The notes under the pieces were generated by a model that saw only the letters and a list, made by a program, of their open reading frames with translations, did not search any database and had not been told where the DNA came from. Below, in pieces: positions 40,485-48,707 of a stretch of 64,000 bases of DNA; within the stretch, counting starts at the first letter, position 1, and every line of letters starts with the position of its first letter. This DNA is from Marinobacter caseinilyticus (GTDB lineage Bacteria > Pseudomonadota > Gammaproteobacteria > Pseudomonadales > Oleiphilaceae). The stretch covers positions 1 through 64,000 of the forward strand of contig NZ_WUQJ01000036.1 in assembly GCF_011074955.1 (NCBI RefSeq). Direction: 5' to 3'. The position numbers and the translations under genes were made by a program.

Positions 40485-40514
40485 TAAAAAACCCCGCATC
40501 AAGCGGGGTTTTTT
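40485..40514. terminator. Bidirectional terminator between rnt and peroxiredoxin
   Basis: A perfect stem (ACCCCGC / GCGGGGT) with a 5-base loop is flanked by A and T runs, so it serves the convergent rnt and peroxiredoxin genes. Confidence 0.9.
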
Positions 40515-40528
40515 ATGCGGTGGTCAAA

Positions 40529-41131
40529 TTACAGACCGCCAGCATTCTCTGACAAGTACTTGGCAACACCCTCAGGGGATGCATCCATACCTTTGTCGCC
40601 TTTGGTCCAGCCTGCTGGGCAGACTTCGCCGTGCTCTTCGTGAAACTGGAGAGCGTCAACCAGACGCACCAGCTCATCGATGTTTCGGCCCAGCGGCAGA
40701 TCGTTAATGATTTGCGACCGCACAACGCCTTTCTTATCGATCAAAAAGGCACCACGGAAGGCCATACCACCTTCGGACTCCACATCAAACGCCTTGGCGA
40801 TGTCGTGGTTCATATCCGCGGCCATGGTGTAACGAACCTTACCAATGCCGCCTTTATCTTCTGGCGTGTTACGCCAAGCGTTGTGGGTAAAGTGCGAATC
40901 AATGGACACGCTGATGACTTCGACACCGCGCTCTTCAAAGGCATCCATGCGCTTATTCAGGGCAATCAGCTCTGAAGGACACACGAAGGTAAAGTCCAGG
41001 GGATAGAAGAAAAGGATCGCAGGCTTACCTTCGATGGCTTCAGCCAGGTTGTACTCATCGACGATTGTGCCATCGCCCATGACCGCCGGTACGGTGAAAT
41101 CCGGAGCAGGTTTACCTACTAATACGCCCAT
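40529..41131 (-). CDS. 2-Cys peroxiredoxin (AhpC/TSA family)
   Basis: A 200-residue peroxidase reducing H2O2 and organic peroxides. The peroxidatic Cys51 lies in FTFVCPSE and the resolving Cys171 in GEVCPAGW, giving the typical 2-Cys layout. GGAG precedes the ATG at 41131. The location beside rnt matches PA3529. A terminator-like hairpin sits only 36 bases upstream of its ATG in the same direction (see finding). Confidence 0.95.
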   Translation of the reverse strand: MGVLVGKPAPDFTVPAVMGDGTIVDEYNLAEAIEGKPAILFFYPLDFTFVCPSELIALNKRMDAFEERGVEVISVSIDSHFTHNAWRNTPEDKGGIGKVRYTMAADMNHDIAKAFDVESEGGMAFRGAFLIDKKGVVRSQIINDLPLGRNIDELVRLVDALQFHEEHGEVCPAGWTKGDKGMDASPEGVAKYLSENAGGL

Positions 41132-41166
41132 AATGCAATCTCCATTTGGTCTTTGATAGAAGTCAT

Positions 41167-41190
41167 AAAAAAATCGGGCGAGAGCCCGAC
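41167..41190 (-). terminator. Terminator-like hairpin in the peroxiredoxin leader
   Basis: On the minus strand a GTCGGGC stem with loop TCTC and partner GCCCGAT is followed by seven T. It ends 36 bases before the peroxiredoxin ATG. It could end the acyl-CoA reductase transcript or attenuate peroxiredoxin transcription. Confidence 0.75.
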
Positions 41191-41378
41191 GTTAGGAATT
41201 TGTTTAACGTTCATATTGTGGTGCCGAAAGAATGAAATTCAAGCGGTTATAAGCACTATTAACCGATTGTAAGCACCGTCAACGGGTAGCGGGCCCTGTC
41301 AACGAGCTGTGGATATTTTAGACACGGAGAGGTGGCCGCGCTTTGACGCAGCCACTGGCATGAGGTATCCGAGTTTTC

Positions 41379-41420
41379 GGTTGTGGTTGTGGTTGTGGTT
41401 GTGGTTGTGGTTGTGGTTGT
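41379..41420 (+). repeat. (GGTTGT)7 hexanucleotide tandem repeat
   Basis: Seven uninterrupted copies of GGTTGT (42 bp) lie between the acyl-CoA reductase and peroxiredoxin genes. Such tracts can change copy number by slippage. It is outside any convincing gene. Confidence 0.95.
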
Positions 41421-41504
41421 CACCGTCGCCTGCCAGGTAACGATCGTCCGGGGCAAACGCAAAAGGAGGACAGGCGCAACGCACCTGCCCACCTCCCAGG
41501 CACA

Positions 41505-43490
41505 CTACCAGTATATACCCCGCAAGATGGCAGCAAACGCCACCTGCTCGGTGGAGACACGAGGCTTTTCACCTTTCCGAACGCCGCCAACGGCGGGCGT
41601 GTCCGGGAACATCCGATAACCGGTGTTCATCACGATCTCACCCATTTTTGGCGCCAGTGCGTGCAGTACCTGGGCAAAGATGCCCAAACGCGTTGCCACG
41701 CGCTTTGGACGATACACGATAGCATCCGCGATCATGTCCGCCGCCTCCTCGGGCGTCAGCGTTGGAACCGAATCGTAGATCTTGGTCGGTGCGATCATCG
41801 GTGTTTTCACCAGCGGCATGTTGATTGTGGTGAAATTCACGTTGTAATCCGACCACTCGGATGCCGCACAGCGGCTGAACGCGTCCAGCGCCGACTTAGA
41901 GGCCACATAGGCTGAAAAGCGTGGCGCGTTGGTCAACACACCGATCGATGAAATATTGATCACATGACCGCGACGGTTTTCAAGCATATTGGGCGCAAAG
42001 CCCATGATCAGGCGCACTGAGCCGAAATAGTTAAGCTGCATGGTGCGCTCAAAATCGTGGAACCGATCGAAGGACAACGCCAGAGAACGGCGAATCGACC
42101 GGCCCGCATTGTTCACCAGCACATCTACCTGGCCGTGATTATCCAGTACCGTCTTAACAAACCGATCACAGTCTTCCATGTCCGAGAAGTCACACTGATA
42201 GGCATGAATACTGGCACCTTTGGCCTCCAGTTCCGCCGTCACCTCATCCAGTTTGGATTGCGTACGCGCACCAATGACCAGAATCGCGCCGGCTTCCGCC
42301 AGTTTGTGTGCCGTTGCCAGACCGATGCCAGACGTTGCGCCGGTGACCACACAGACACGGTCTTCGACGGAACCCCGCAATGTGCGGTCCTTGAACAGGT
42401 CCGGGTCAAGATGACGCTCCCAGAAGTCCCAGATGATCGGCGCATAGCTGTCCAGCCGCGGCACGCCGATGCCGGTATCCTTCAGGACACGTTCCGTTTC
42501 GCGGGCATCGAACCGGGTCGGGTAGTTTATGAACGACAATACCGAGGGCGGAATGCCCATATCGTCCAGGATTGCACCGGTCAGACGCTTGACCGGGGGT
42601 AGGTTTTTCACACTTTGCCGGATGAAGGGCGGAATAAACCCGAACATTCTCGAATCAATACGCATGGCCATGCGCGGTGCATGCCCTGCTTCCGCAAAAA
42701 TATTGAGAATCTCGCCCACTTTGTAGGGATCAGAGTCCACCAGATGGAAGCAGTTGCCGTCCTCACCTTTCAGGTGCGCAATGTGGTCCATGGCATTCAC
42801 AACAAAGTCCACTGGCACCAAGTTTAAGCGGCCGCCCTCAATACCAACTGTCGGCACCCACTTCGGAATGGCGTTCCGAATTTTCTGAATCATCTTGAAG
42901 AAGTAATACGGACCATCGACCTTGTCCATTTCACCGGTCTTTGAATGGCCAATCACCATGCCGGGGCGATAGATACGAAAAGGCACCGAACAGGCCTCGC
43001 GCACCACCTTCTCCGATTCGTGCTTGGTTTTCAGGTAAGGATGGTCAAGCTTCTCTGCTTCTTCGAACATATCTTCGCGGAAGGTGCCTTTAAACAGGCC
43101 AGCGGCCGCAATTGACGACACATGGTGGAAACAGCCGGCATTCATGGCCGCAGCCGCATCCACGGCATTGCGGGTGCCGTCGATGTTGGTTGCTGCCTGG
43201 GCCTCCTCGTCAGCGCCCATGTCATACACAGCAGCCAAGTGAAACACATGGTCCACGTTGCCTTTCAGGGCTTTCAACGTTTTTGCGTCCAACCCCAGAT
43301 TGGGTTGCGTCAGATCGCCTATCACGGCCTTGACCTGATCGTCACTGGCACCCCAGCGTGCGCGGAGCGTGTCGAGCTTACCCTGAGATTGCTCCCGAAC
43401 CAGAACATGGACGGTACCGCCTCTGGCCAGCAGTTTCTCCACCAGGAACCGACCGATAAACCCAGTTCCACCCGTCAAAAAATAGTTCAT
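41505..43490 (-). CDS. Fatty acyl-CoA reductase, two-domain SDR fusion (alcohol-forming type)
   Basis: A 661-residue protein with an N-terminal extended SDR domain (GGTGFIGRFL at residues 7-16; a YxxxK-type YLKTKHESEKV near 175; HLVDSDPYKVGEI) and a C-terminal classical SDR domain (VVTGATSGIGLA near 380; LVNNAGRSIRRS; YVASKSALDAFSRC near 560). Length and sequence, as I recall them, closely match the Marinobacter enzyme that reduces fatty acyl-CoA to fatty alcohol for wax-ester synthesis. A GGAG site lies 5 bases before the ATG. The upstream region has two phased dyads. No wax synthase gene is in the window. Confidence 0.9.
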   Translation of the reverse strand: MNYFLTGGTGFIGRFLVEKLLARGGTVHVLVREQSQGKLDTLRARWGASDDQVKAVIGDLTQPNLGLDAKTLKALKGNVDHVFHLAAVYDMGADEEAQAATNIDGTRNAVDAAAAMNAGCFHHVSSIAAAGLFKGTFREDMFEEAEKLDHPYLKTKHESEKVVREACSVPFRIYRPGMVIGHSKTGEMDKVDGPYYFFKMIQKIRNAIPKWVPTVGIEGGRLNLVPVDFVVNAMDHIAHLKGEDGNCFHLVDSDPYKVGEILNIFAEAGHAPRMAMRIDSRMFGFIPPFIRQSVKNLPPVKRLTGAILDDMGIPPSVLSFINYPTRFDARETERVLKDTGIGVPRLDSYAPIIWDFWERHLDPDLFKDRTLRGSVEDRVCVVTGATSGIGLATAHKLAEAGAILVIGARTQSKLDEVTAELEAKGASIHAYQCDFSDMEDCDRFVKTVLDNHGQVDVLVNNAGRSIRRSLALSFDRFHDFERTMQLNYFGSVRLIMGFAPNMLENRRGHVINISSIGVLTNAPRFSAYVASKSALDAFSRCAASEWSDYNVNFTTINMPLVKTPMIAPTKIYDSVPTLTPEEAADMIADAIVYRPKRVATRLGIFAQVLHALAPKMGEIVMNTGYRMFPDTPAVGGVRKGEKPRVSTEQVAFAAILRGIYW

Positions 43491-43868
43491 GAATACTCCA
43501 TCCTACTTGTCATTGTAATGTCCTGCGTTCAACCGCAGTTTTATTTTGCGGTGACGCCCTGTTAAGCGACCCGCATTGTACTTAATTGCAGTTTTCATGT
43601 ATTCAATTTTATTAGAGCAAATACTCTTTAACTTGTTGATTTTCATAGAGCAAAAACTCTAAAAATCTTTCAGACATGTGCCCGTCACAGCCTGCCTCTA
43701 AACCCAGCATAGTCTGAGATTAGCACAGGCTTGTGAGCGTGCATGGTTAAGACGCCTACGACCGTCAGCCGTGGGTGACGGATTGTGAGATAGATATGAA
43801 AACGGTTGCCGGCAATGACATAATCAGCCACCAACCTCATTTTCATTTTTAAAGCCTGGATTCCTTTC
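43491..43868. other. Intergenic region upstream of fatty acyl-CoA reductase
   Basis: This 378-bp gap separates the reductase from the small unknown gene on the other strand. It contains two AGAG-N6-CTCT dyads (listed separately) in an AT-rich block and a third dyad CCGTCA-N8-TGACGG at 43762-43781, nearer the plus-strand gene. I could not place -35/-10 elements with confidence. Confidence 0.5.
43614..43660. promoter_or_regulatory. Tandem AGAG-N6-CTCT dyads, candidate operator
   Basis: Two dyads, AGAGCAAATACTCT (43614-43627) and AGAGCAAAAACTCT (43647-43660), differ at one base and are 33 bp apart, about three helical turns. They lie about 125-170 bp upstream of the acyl-CoA reductase start in AT-rich DNA. 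Symmetry and phasing suggest a dimeric repressor, for example of the TetR type; this is inference. Confidence 0.55.
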
Positions 43869-44168
43869 ATGCCAAACCAGAAAGACAATGCCGAACGCTA
43901 TATTTCCATCGCCCGTGCCTGCCTGAAAGCCATCAATGATTCCGCGTCAAACAATGGCTCCCGAGAACAGAAAATCCAGGCAGTCTACGAAGCCATAGAC
44001 CATGCGTTTCAGGAGGAATTTGCAGAGTACCGGCAATCCGTTGCGGTCATGGCCACCGTACTTGAACGTATTGGTTCTGGCGAGCTTGATGTGGATGCGG
44101 CGAGCAGCCTGGCTCGCAAGACGCTGGACCAGCAACCCGCCAGCGTCCACAAAGCAGTTATTCACTGA
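43869..44168 (+). CDS. Hypothetical protein, small helical
   Basis: A 99-residue protein I do not recognise. It is predicted to be alpha-helical, with charged residues and no signal peptide or membrane segment (AERYISIARACLKAINDS; VYEAIDHAFQEEFAEYR). The ribosome site is weak (GGA about 10 bases upstream). The M16 peptidase gene follows 34 bp downstream on the same strand, so co-transcription is possible. Amino-acid composition looks like a real gene. Confidence 0.6.
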   Translation: MPNQKDNAERYISIARACLKAINDSASNNGSREQKIQAVYEAIDHAFQEEFAEYRQSVAVMATVLERIGSGELDVDAASSLARKTLDQQPASVHKAVIH

Positions 44169-44202
44169 ACCTGGCCTACGTTCTGACTGAAGGATAATAT
44201 CC

Positions 44203-47055
44203 ATGCGGATCACCCCTAGCCGGCGCTCTGGATCATCAAGGGGGCTGAGTGGCTTCCTGATCACCGGACTTTTTCTGCTGGTCACGGTCGCGGCGAACGC
44301 GGCCGTATCGCCCGTCAAAAGTCCCAATGATGGCAATGACTATCGCTACCTGGCGCTGGCCAATGGCATAAAGGTATTGCTGGTCTCCGACCCCGATGCC
44401 GATAAAGCGGCGGCGGCGCTGGATATCACCGTTGGTAGTGGCGACGACCCGGCCGATCGCGAGGGTCTGGCCCATTTCCTCGAGCACATGCTTTTTCTGG
44501 GTACCGAAAAATACCCTGAGGCAGGAGAATACCAGCAGTTTATAAAAAATCACGGTGGCAGCCACAATGCATTTACGGCCTTTCAGGACACCAACTATTT
44601 CTTTGAGATCCAGGCCGAGCACCTGGAGCCGGCACTGGACCGTTTTGCCCAGCAGTTTGCTGCGCCCCTGTTCACTGGGGATTTGGTGGAGCGAGAGCGC
44701 CGGGCCGTGCATTCGGAATACACCTCTGCTCTCAAGGATGACGGTCGGCGCGCTTACTCGGTGAAAAAAGCCATTGCCAATCCGCAAAACGCCTTCAGCC
44801 AATTTGCGGTTGGCAATCTCACCACACTGGAGGACACACCCGAGCGGCCGCTGAGGGTCGATCTGGTCACGTTTTGGCGCAATCACTATTCCGCCAACCT
44901 GATGACGCTGGTGGTTTACGGCCCCCAGTCGCTCGATACGCTGGAGACAATGGTCCGGCCAAGATTCACCGCCATCGCCAACCGCGAGCTGGCGGCCAAA
45001 ACGCATACCGCTCCGCTACTAGACAACAGCAAATTGCCTGCGCTGGTCGAGATTGAAGCGCTCAAGGATATTCGCCGCCTGTCCCTGACCTTCCCGATTC
45101 CGTCGCAACAAGTGCTGTATCGCAGCAAGCCGGATCACTATGTCTCGAATTTGCTCGGTCACGAAGGCCCTGGAAGCTTACTGGATACCTTGAAAACCGA
45201 GGGCCTGGTGGAAAGTCTGTCCGCCGGTAACGGCATCGACACCGGTGAGTACTCCACCCTGGACATCAACATGACGCTGACTCCCCAGGGTTTGGCGCGA
45301 CGGGATGATATTATCCGCCTCACCTTCGCCTACATTGAGAAAATCCGTGAACAGGGTATTTCCCGACAGCAATTTGACGAAATGCAGCGGCTGGCGGATA
45401 TCGGTTTTCGGTTTCAGGAGCGTTCGTCCCCCATACACCAGGTCAGCCGGCTTGCCATGCAACTGCAGCATGTTGCGCCCGTCGATGTGTTGCAAGCGCC
45501 CTGGATTATGGCCTCGTACCAGCCCGAGCAATACCGGGACATTCTGAATCGACTCACACCCGAGAACGTGATTGTCTCGGTGCTGTCGCCACAATCGCCC
45601 GGGGCCAACAGCCAACGTACAACCTGGTATGACGCCGCGTACAGCTTTAACCGTATCAATCTGGATGCTCTCATCGGAGCAGGCGTTCCCAAGCTGGCAG
45701 ACCGCTTGGACTTACCGGAACCGAACCCGTTCATCCCCGAGGACCTGGCCATGGTGTCCGGCGCAACCATGGCTCAGCCTGAGCGCCTGCTGCCGGGTTC
45801 CGACTCGGCCTTGGAGCTGTGGTTCGCCAAAGACGTGCAGTTCGACACGCCGAAGGCCAATGTGTATTTGAGCCTGCGTTCGCCTGCCGTGCGGGCCTCC
45901 GCCAGAAGCCACGTGTTGACCCAGCTGCTGGTGGACGCGATCAACACCAACCTGAACGCCTGGGCTTATCCGGCCCAGTTGGCGGGTCTGAATTACAACG
46001 TCTACACCCATTTGCGAGGCGTGACGATTCGCGTCGGCGGTTACAGCGACAAACTGCATACCCTGCTGACGCGCATCCTGAGTCAGTTCGCCGCTCCCAC
46101 CATTTCCGAGCAGCGCTTTAACATCGCCCGCCGGCAACTGGTCGACAACCTGAAAAACCAGTTCCGGGAGCGACCGGTGGAACAGGCCTCCGGTGTCATT
46201 CAGAACGCCCTGATTGAAGGCTCTTGGACCGCAGAAGAAAAACTGGCCGCGGCCAACGATGTCAGCCTCGATGAACTGAGACGGTTTGCCGACTTGCTCA
46301 CCCGACAAACCGACCCGGTGATGCTGGCCCATGGCAACCTGACTCCGGCCTCGGCGCTCAACCTGGCCCGCATGGTTCAGGCATTGGTGCTCGACGCCAG
46401 CCAGCCCATTGCGGTGCCGCGTAGCGGTGTCCGGTCACTGCCGGGTGGCGAAACCGAGGCCATCATTGAGGTCGACCACCCCGACACCGGCTATGCGCTC
46501 TATGTGCAAGGCGACAGTACCTCGTTCGATGAACGGGCAAGATTCCGACTGCTGGCACAGATTCTCAGCGCCCCCTTCTATGAGCAGATTCGTACCCAGC
46601 AGCAGTTAGGCTATGTGGTGTACGCAGCGCCTTATGAAATACTGGAAACCCCGGCCATCGGTTTTATCGTTCAGTCACCCGAGGCGTCGGCGCAACAAAT
46701 TGATGCGGCCACCCGAGCCTTTGCAGACAGTTTTGAGAAGACCCTCAACAGCATGACGAGCAAGGAATTCGAGGTTCAAAAACGAGCGGTCATTAGCAGC
46801 CTGCTTGACCAGGACAGAACCCTGGGCGATGTATCGGAACGTTATTGGCGCGAAATTGATCGCTCAGCGACGCAGTTTGATTCCCGTGAAAAGATGGTTG
46901 ATGCGATCAACCGCATCGACAAGCCGCAGCTTACCGCCCTCTATCAGGCGGTTGTCGTGCAACGCACGAAAGCCCTGAAAGTGGTGACCGCAAAAACCGG
47001 GGGTAACAGCACTGCGGTTATCGAACGCCTGAGAAAACGGCCAGCGGTGCAATAA
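44203..47055 (+). CDS. Insulinase (M16) family zinc metallopeptidase, pitrilysin-like
   Basis: A 950-residue periplasmic peptidase. A hydrophobic signal-like segment (LSGFLITGLFLLVTVAANAA) opens the protein. The inverted zinc motif is H91-F-L-E94-H95, with the third ligand Glu172 (AVHSEY) at the 81-residue spacing seen in pitrilysin. Two homologous M16 halves follow; the C-terminal R/Y-type segment QQQLGYVVYAAPYE near 800 fits substrate binding. Length matches protease III (about 960). GAAGGA lies 9 bases before the ATG. Confidence 0.94.
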   Translation: MRITPSRRSGSSRGLSGFLITGLFLLVTVAANAAVSPVKSPNDGNDYRYLALANGIKVLLVSDPDADKAAAALDITVGSGDDPADREGLAHFLEHMLFLGTEKYPEAGEYQQFIKNHGGSHNAFTAFQDTNYFFEIQAEHLEPALDRFAQQFAAPLFTGDLVERERRAVHSEYTSALKDDGRRAYSVKKAIANPQNAFSQFAVGNLTTLEDTPERPLRVDLVTFWRNHYSANLMTLVVYGPQSLDTLETMVRPRFTAIANRELAAKTHTAPLLDNSKLPALVEIEALKDIRRLSLTFPIPSQQVLYRSKPDHYVSNLLGHEGPGSLLDTLKTEGLVESLSAGNGIDTGEYSTLDINMTLTPQGLARRDDIIRLTFAYIEKIREQGISRQQFDEMQRLADIGFRFQERSSPIHQVSRLAMQLQHVAPVDVLQAPWIMASYQPEQYRDILNRLTPENVIVSVLSPQSPGANSQRTTWYDAAYSFNRINLDALIGAGVPKLADRLDLPEPNPFIPEDLAMVSGATMAQPERLLPGSDSALELWFAKDVQFDTPKANVYLSLRSPAVRASARSHVLTQLLVDAINTNLNAWAYPAQLAGLNYNVYTHLRGVTIRVGGYSDKLHTLLTRILSQFAAPTISEQRFNIARRQLVDNLKNQFRERPVEQASGVIQNALIEGSWTAEEKLAAANDVSLDELRRFADLLTRQTDPVMLAHGNLTPASALNLARMVQALVLDASQPIAVPRSGVRSLPGGETEAIIEVDHPDTGYALYVQGDSTSFDERARFRLLAQILSAPFYEQIRTQQQLGYVVYAAPYEILETPAIGFIVQSPEASAQQIDAATRAFADSFEKTLNSMTSKEFEVQKRAVISSLLDQDRTLGDVSERYWREIDRSATQFDSREKMVDAINRIDKPQLTALYQAVVVQRTKALKVVTAKTGGNSTAVIERLRKRPAVQ

Positions 47056-47077
47056 CCCGGCGCAGGTTCCAACTCGA

Positions 47078-47725
47078 TCAGGCCGGGGGTTGCCGGACAA
47101 ACCGCTCCCAATCCTCGGCTTCATCCACATCCCAGCGGGGCTCCAGCAACTGGTAGGTAAGCCCGCAGGCTGTCATGCGCTCACAGGTCTGGCCCAGCAC
47201 CCTGGCGCTGCCCCATTCGATATCGACCAGCATGCCTTCCGCCACCCGCCGGGCGCCCAGCAAGACATAACCGCCATCCTCAGACGGTCCGATGACGGCA
47301 TCGCTGTGATCCAGTGCGGCCAATGCCGCTTCTATGTAAGGCGCATCAACAGACGGGCAGTCGCTGCCGATAATCAGCACCTTATCGCGAGTCTGAAGAC
47401 TCTGTGCCAAGGCCTGGTGCATTCGGGCGCCCAGATCCGCCCCCATCTGGACGTTCTCCACCAAGCTCGCAGCCCGGACTTCAGACACCACCGGCCGGGC
47501 GGACGCTGGCGGCTGAGCCAGAGCCCGGTCCCACCAGAATTCCACGGCGCGGCCGGAGGCCAGCAGATGGCCCAACACCGTTAAGGTCAAACGGCAGTGA
47601 GCATCAAGCGCGCCTTGCACACCGAGCGCCGGAATCAACCGGGTTTTAACCCGGCCCGCCTCGGGCCATTTGGCAAACTGTATCAGCACCGTAGTGGGCA
47701 CAACGTTATTTGAGATTTCGAACAT
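47078..47725 (-). CDS. TIGR04282-type glycosyltransferase/nucleotidyltransferase-fold protein
   Basis: A 215-residue protein with a GT-A/CofC-like fold: FAKWPEAGRVKTRLIPALG near the N-terminus, then IIGSDCPSVDAPYI and GPSEDGGYVLLG. Databases label this family arsenosugar biosynthesis glycosyltransferase, but the activity is unproven. It overlaps the upstream TIGR04283 gene by 20 bases if the ATG at 47725 is used; a GTG at 47701 is an alternative start. Confidence 0.85.
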   Translation of the reverse strand: MFEISNNVVPTTVLIQFAKWPEAGRVKTRLIPALGVQGALDAHCRLTLTVLGHLLASGRAVEFWWDRALAQPPASARPVVSEVRAASLVENVQMGADLGARMHQALAQSLQTRDKVLIIGSDCPSVDAPYIEAALAALDHSDAVIGPSEDGGYVLLGARRVAEGMLVDIEWGSARVLGQTCERMTACGLTYQLLEPRWDVDEAEDWERFVRQPPA

Positions 47726-48416
47726 CGGAGCGGTAGACCTTTGCCAGGGAATCGGGGGAGTCGCCGCGCCAATAACGCCAGCGTAGGCGCCACATCAGTC
47801 CGATGGTGCGCCAGACACCCTGTTGTTGCCAGCGGCGGCTGTCGGTGACCACGGGCTCGTGGATACAAAATGGCGGTGACGTTAATTTAAGCCGCCGACA
47901 GAACTCAACGTCTTCCATCAACGGAATGCAGGCAAACCCACCCAACGCGTCAAACGTTGTGCGACGTACAAAGATCGCCTGATCGCCGGTGGCGATGCCG
48001 GTCAGTCGGGAGCGCTGATTCATAAACCAAGCAATCATCCGGAACAAGAGCCGACGCTCGCTCAACGTGACATCAAACCGGCCCCATTGCCGTGGGCTGG
48101 CGTAAAACGCCGCCAGGTGCCCTGCAGCGCCGTCAGGTAGCCGCGTATCGACGTGCAAAAACACCAGCACAGCCCCTTGGGCACACGCCGCTCCGGCATT
48201 CATCTGGTGGGCTCGCCCGGGTTCAGTGGTGATCAGCCGATCACAACGGGAACGCGCTTTCTCAGGGGTACCGTCGTTACTCCCGCCATCCACCACGATG
48301 ACTTCATGACCCGCGTCACGCCAGGGCTTCAACGCATTCAGTGCCGCCTCAATGGCGTATGACTCCTGCCAGACCGGCACAATAATACTAACTTTGGGCG
48401 CACTCACGGCCGCCAA
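47706..48416 (-). CDS. TIGR04283-type family 2 glycosyltransferase
   Basis: A 236-residue GT2 protein with SIIVPVWQESYAIEAAL, the nucleotide-binding VVDGGSNDGT, a DXD-like LHVDTRLP and the acceptor-side segment MEDVEFCRRLK. It has no membrane helices of the processive type. It pairs with the TIGR04282 protein in a two-gene operon, as in many bacteria. The acceptor is unknown. Confidence 0.88.
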   Translation of the reverse strand: MAAVSAPKVSIIVPVWQESYAIEAALNALKPWRDAGHEVIVVDGGSNDGTPEKARSRCDRLITTEPGRAHQMNAGAACAQGAVLVFLHVDTRLPDGAAGHLAAFYASPRQWGRFDVTLSERRLLFRMIAWFMNQRSRLTGIATGDQAIFVRRTTFDALGGFACIPLMEDVEFCRRLKLTSPPFCIHEPVVTDSRRWQQQGVWRTIGLMWRLRWRYWRGDSPDSLAKVYRSDVRNLK

Positions 48417-48463
48417 CTCCTTGGATAAAAACCAATGGTATCATGCAGAAAAGCGGACTCAGC

Positions 48464-48492
48464 TTGAGACAACCGCATTGTCCCGCTATCAT
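48464..48492 (+). promoter_or_regulatory. Promoter of tRNA-Arg
   Basis: TTGAGA (48464-48469) and TATCAT (48487-48492) are separated by exactly 17 bp, followed by a GC-rich stretch. The predicted start is about 12 bp before the tRNA. Confidence 0.7.
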
Positions 48493-48511
48493 ACCGCCCT
48501 TGCCGCGATAC

Positions 48512-48588
48512 GTCTCAGTAGCTCAGCTGGATAGAGCAGCCCCCTCCTAAGGGGCAGGTCGCAGGTTCGAATCCTGCCTGGGACACCA
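48512..48588 (+). tRNA. tRNA-Arg (anticodon CCT)
   Basis: A 77-nt cloverleaf: acceptor GTCTCAG pairs with CTGGGAC (one G-U), the anticodon stem GCCCC/GGGGC encloses loop CTCCTAA, the T-arm is GCAGGTTCGAATCCTGC, and CCA is encoded. It reads the AGG codon. It stands alone; no attachment-site duplicate or integrase is seen near it. Confidence 0.97.
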
Positions 48589-48707
48589 TTATCCATCCAA
48601 ACACCACCCGACAACGTCAGCCCTGCTGTTAAAGTAATCCCCGAGAACTGAGTCCGGGCTCGCTTGGCTCAATGGCCGGCTTCCCGATAACCACACGCCA
48701 CGCACCT

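Larger units (their letters stand above)
41132..41504. other. Peroxiredoxin upstream region
   Basis: This 373-bp gap holds a terminator-like hairpin (41167-41190), a partly repeated GTGCTTAYAA motif on the minus strand near 41250-41275, and a (GGTTGT)7 tract (41379-41420). Two short frames across the hexamer tract (Thr-rich or Asn-His-rich) look like by-products of the repeat, not genes. Confidence 0.5.

Noticed and set aside
41379..41420. CRISPR-like array
   Set aside because: The unit is only 6 bp without spacers, so it is a simple tandem repeat.
41259..41505. Two short minus-strand frames rich in Thr or Asn-His across the hexamer tract
   Set aside because: The composition is a direct result of the GGTTGT repeat; no ribosome site or conserved flanking sequence.
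48512..48700. tRNA-Arg as an integration site of a mobile island
   Set aside because: No integrase, no repeat of the tRNA 3' end and ordinary genes on both sides.
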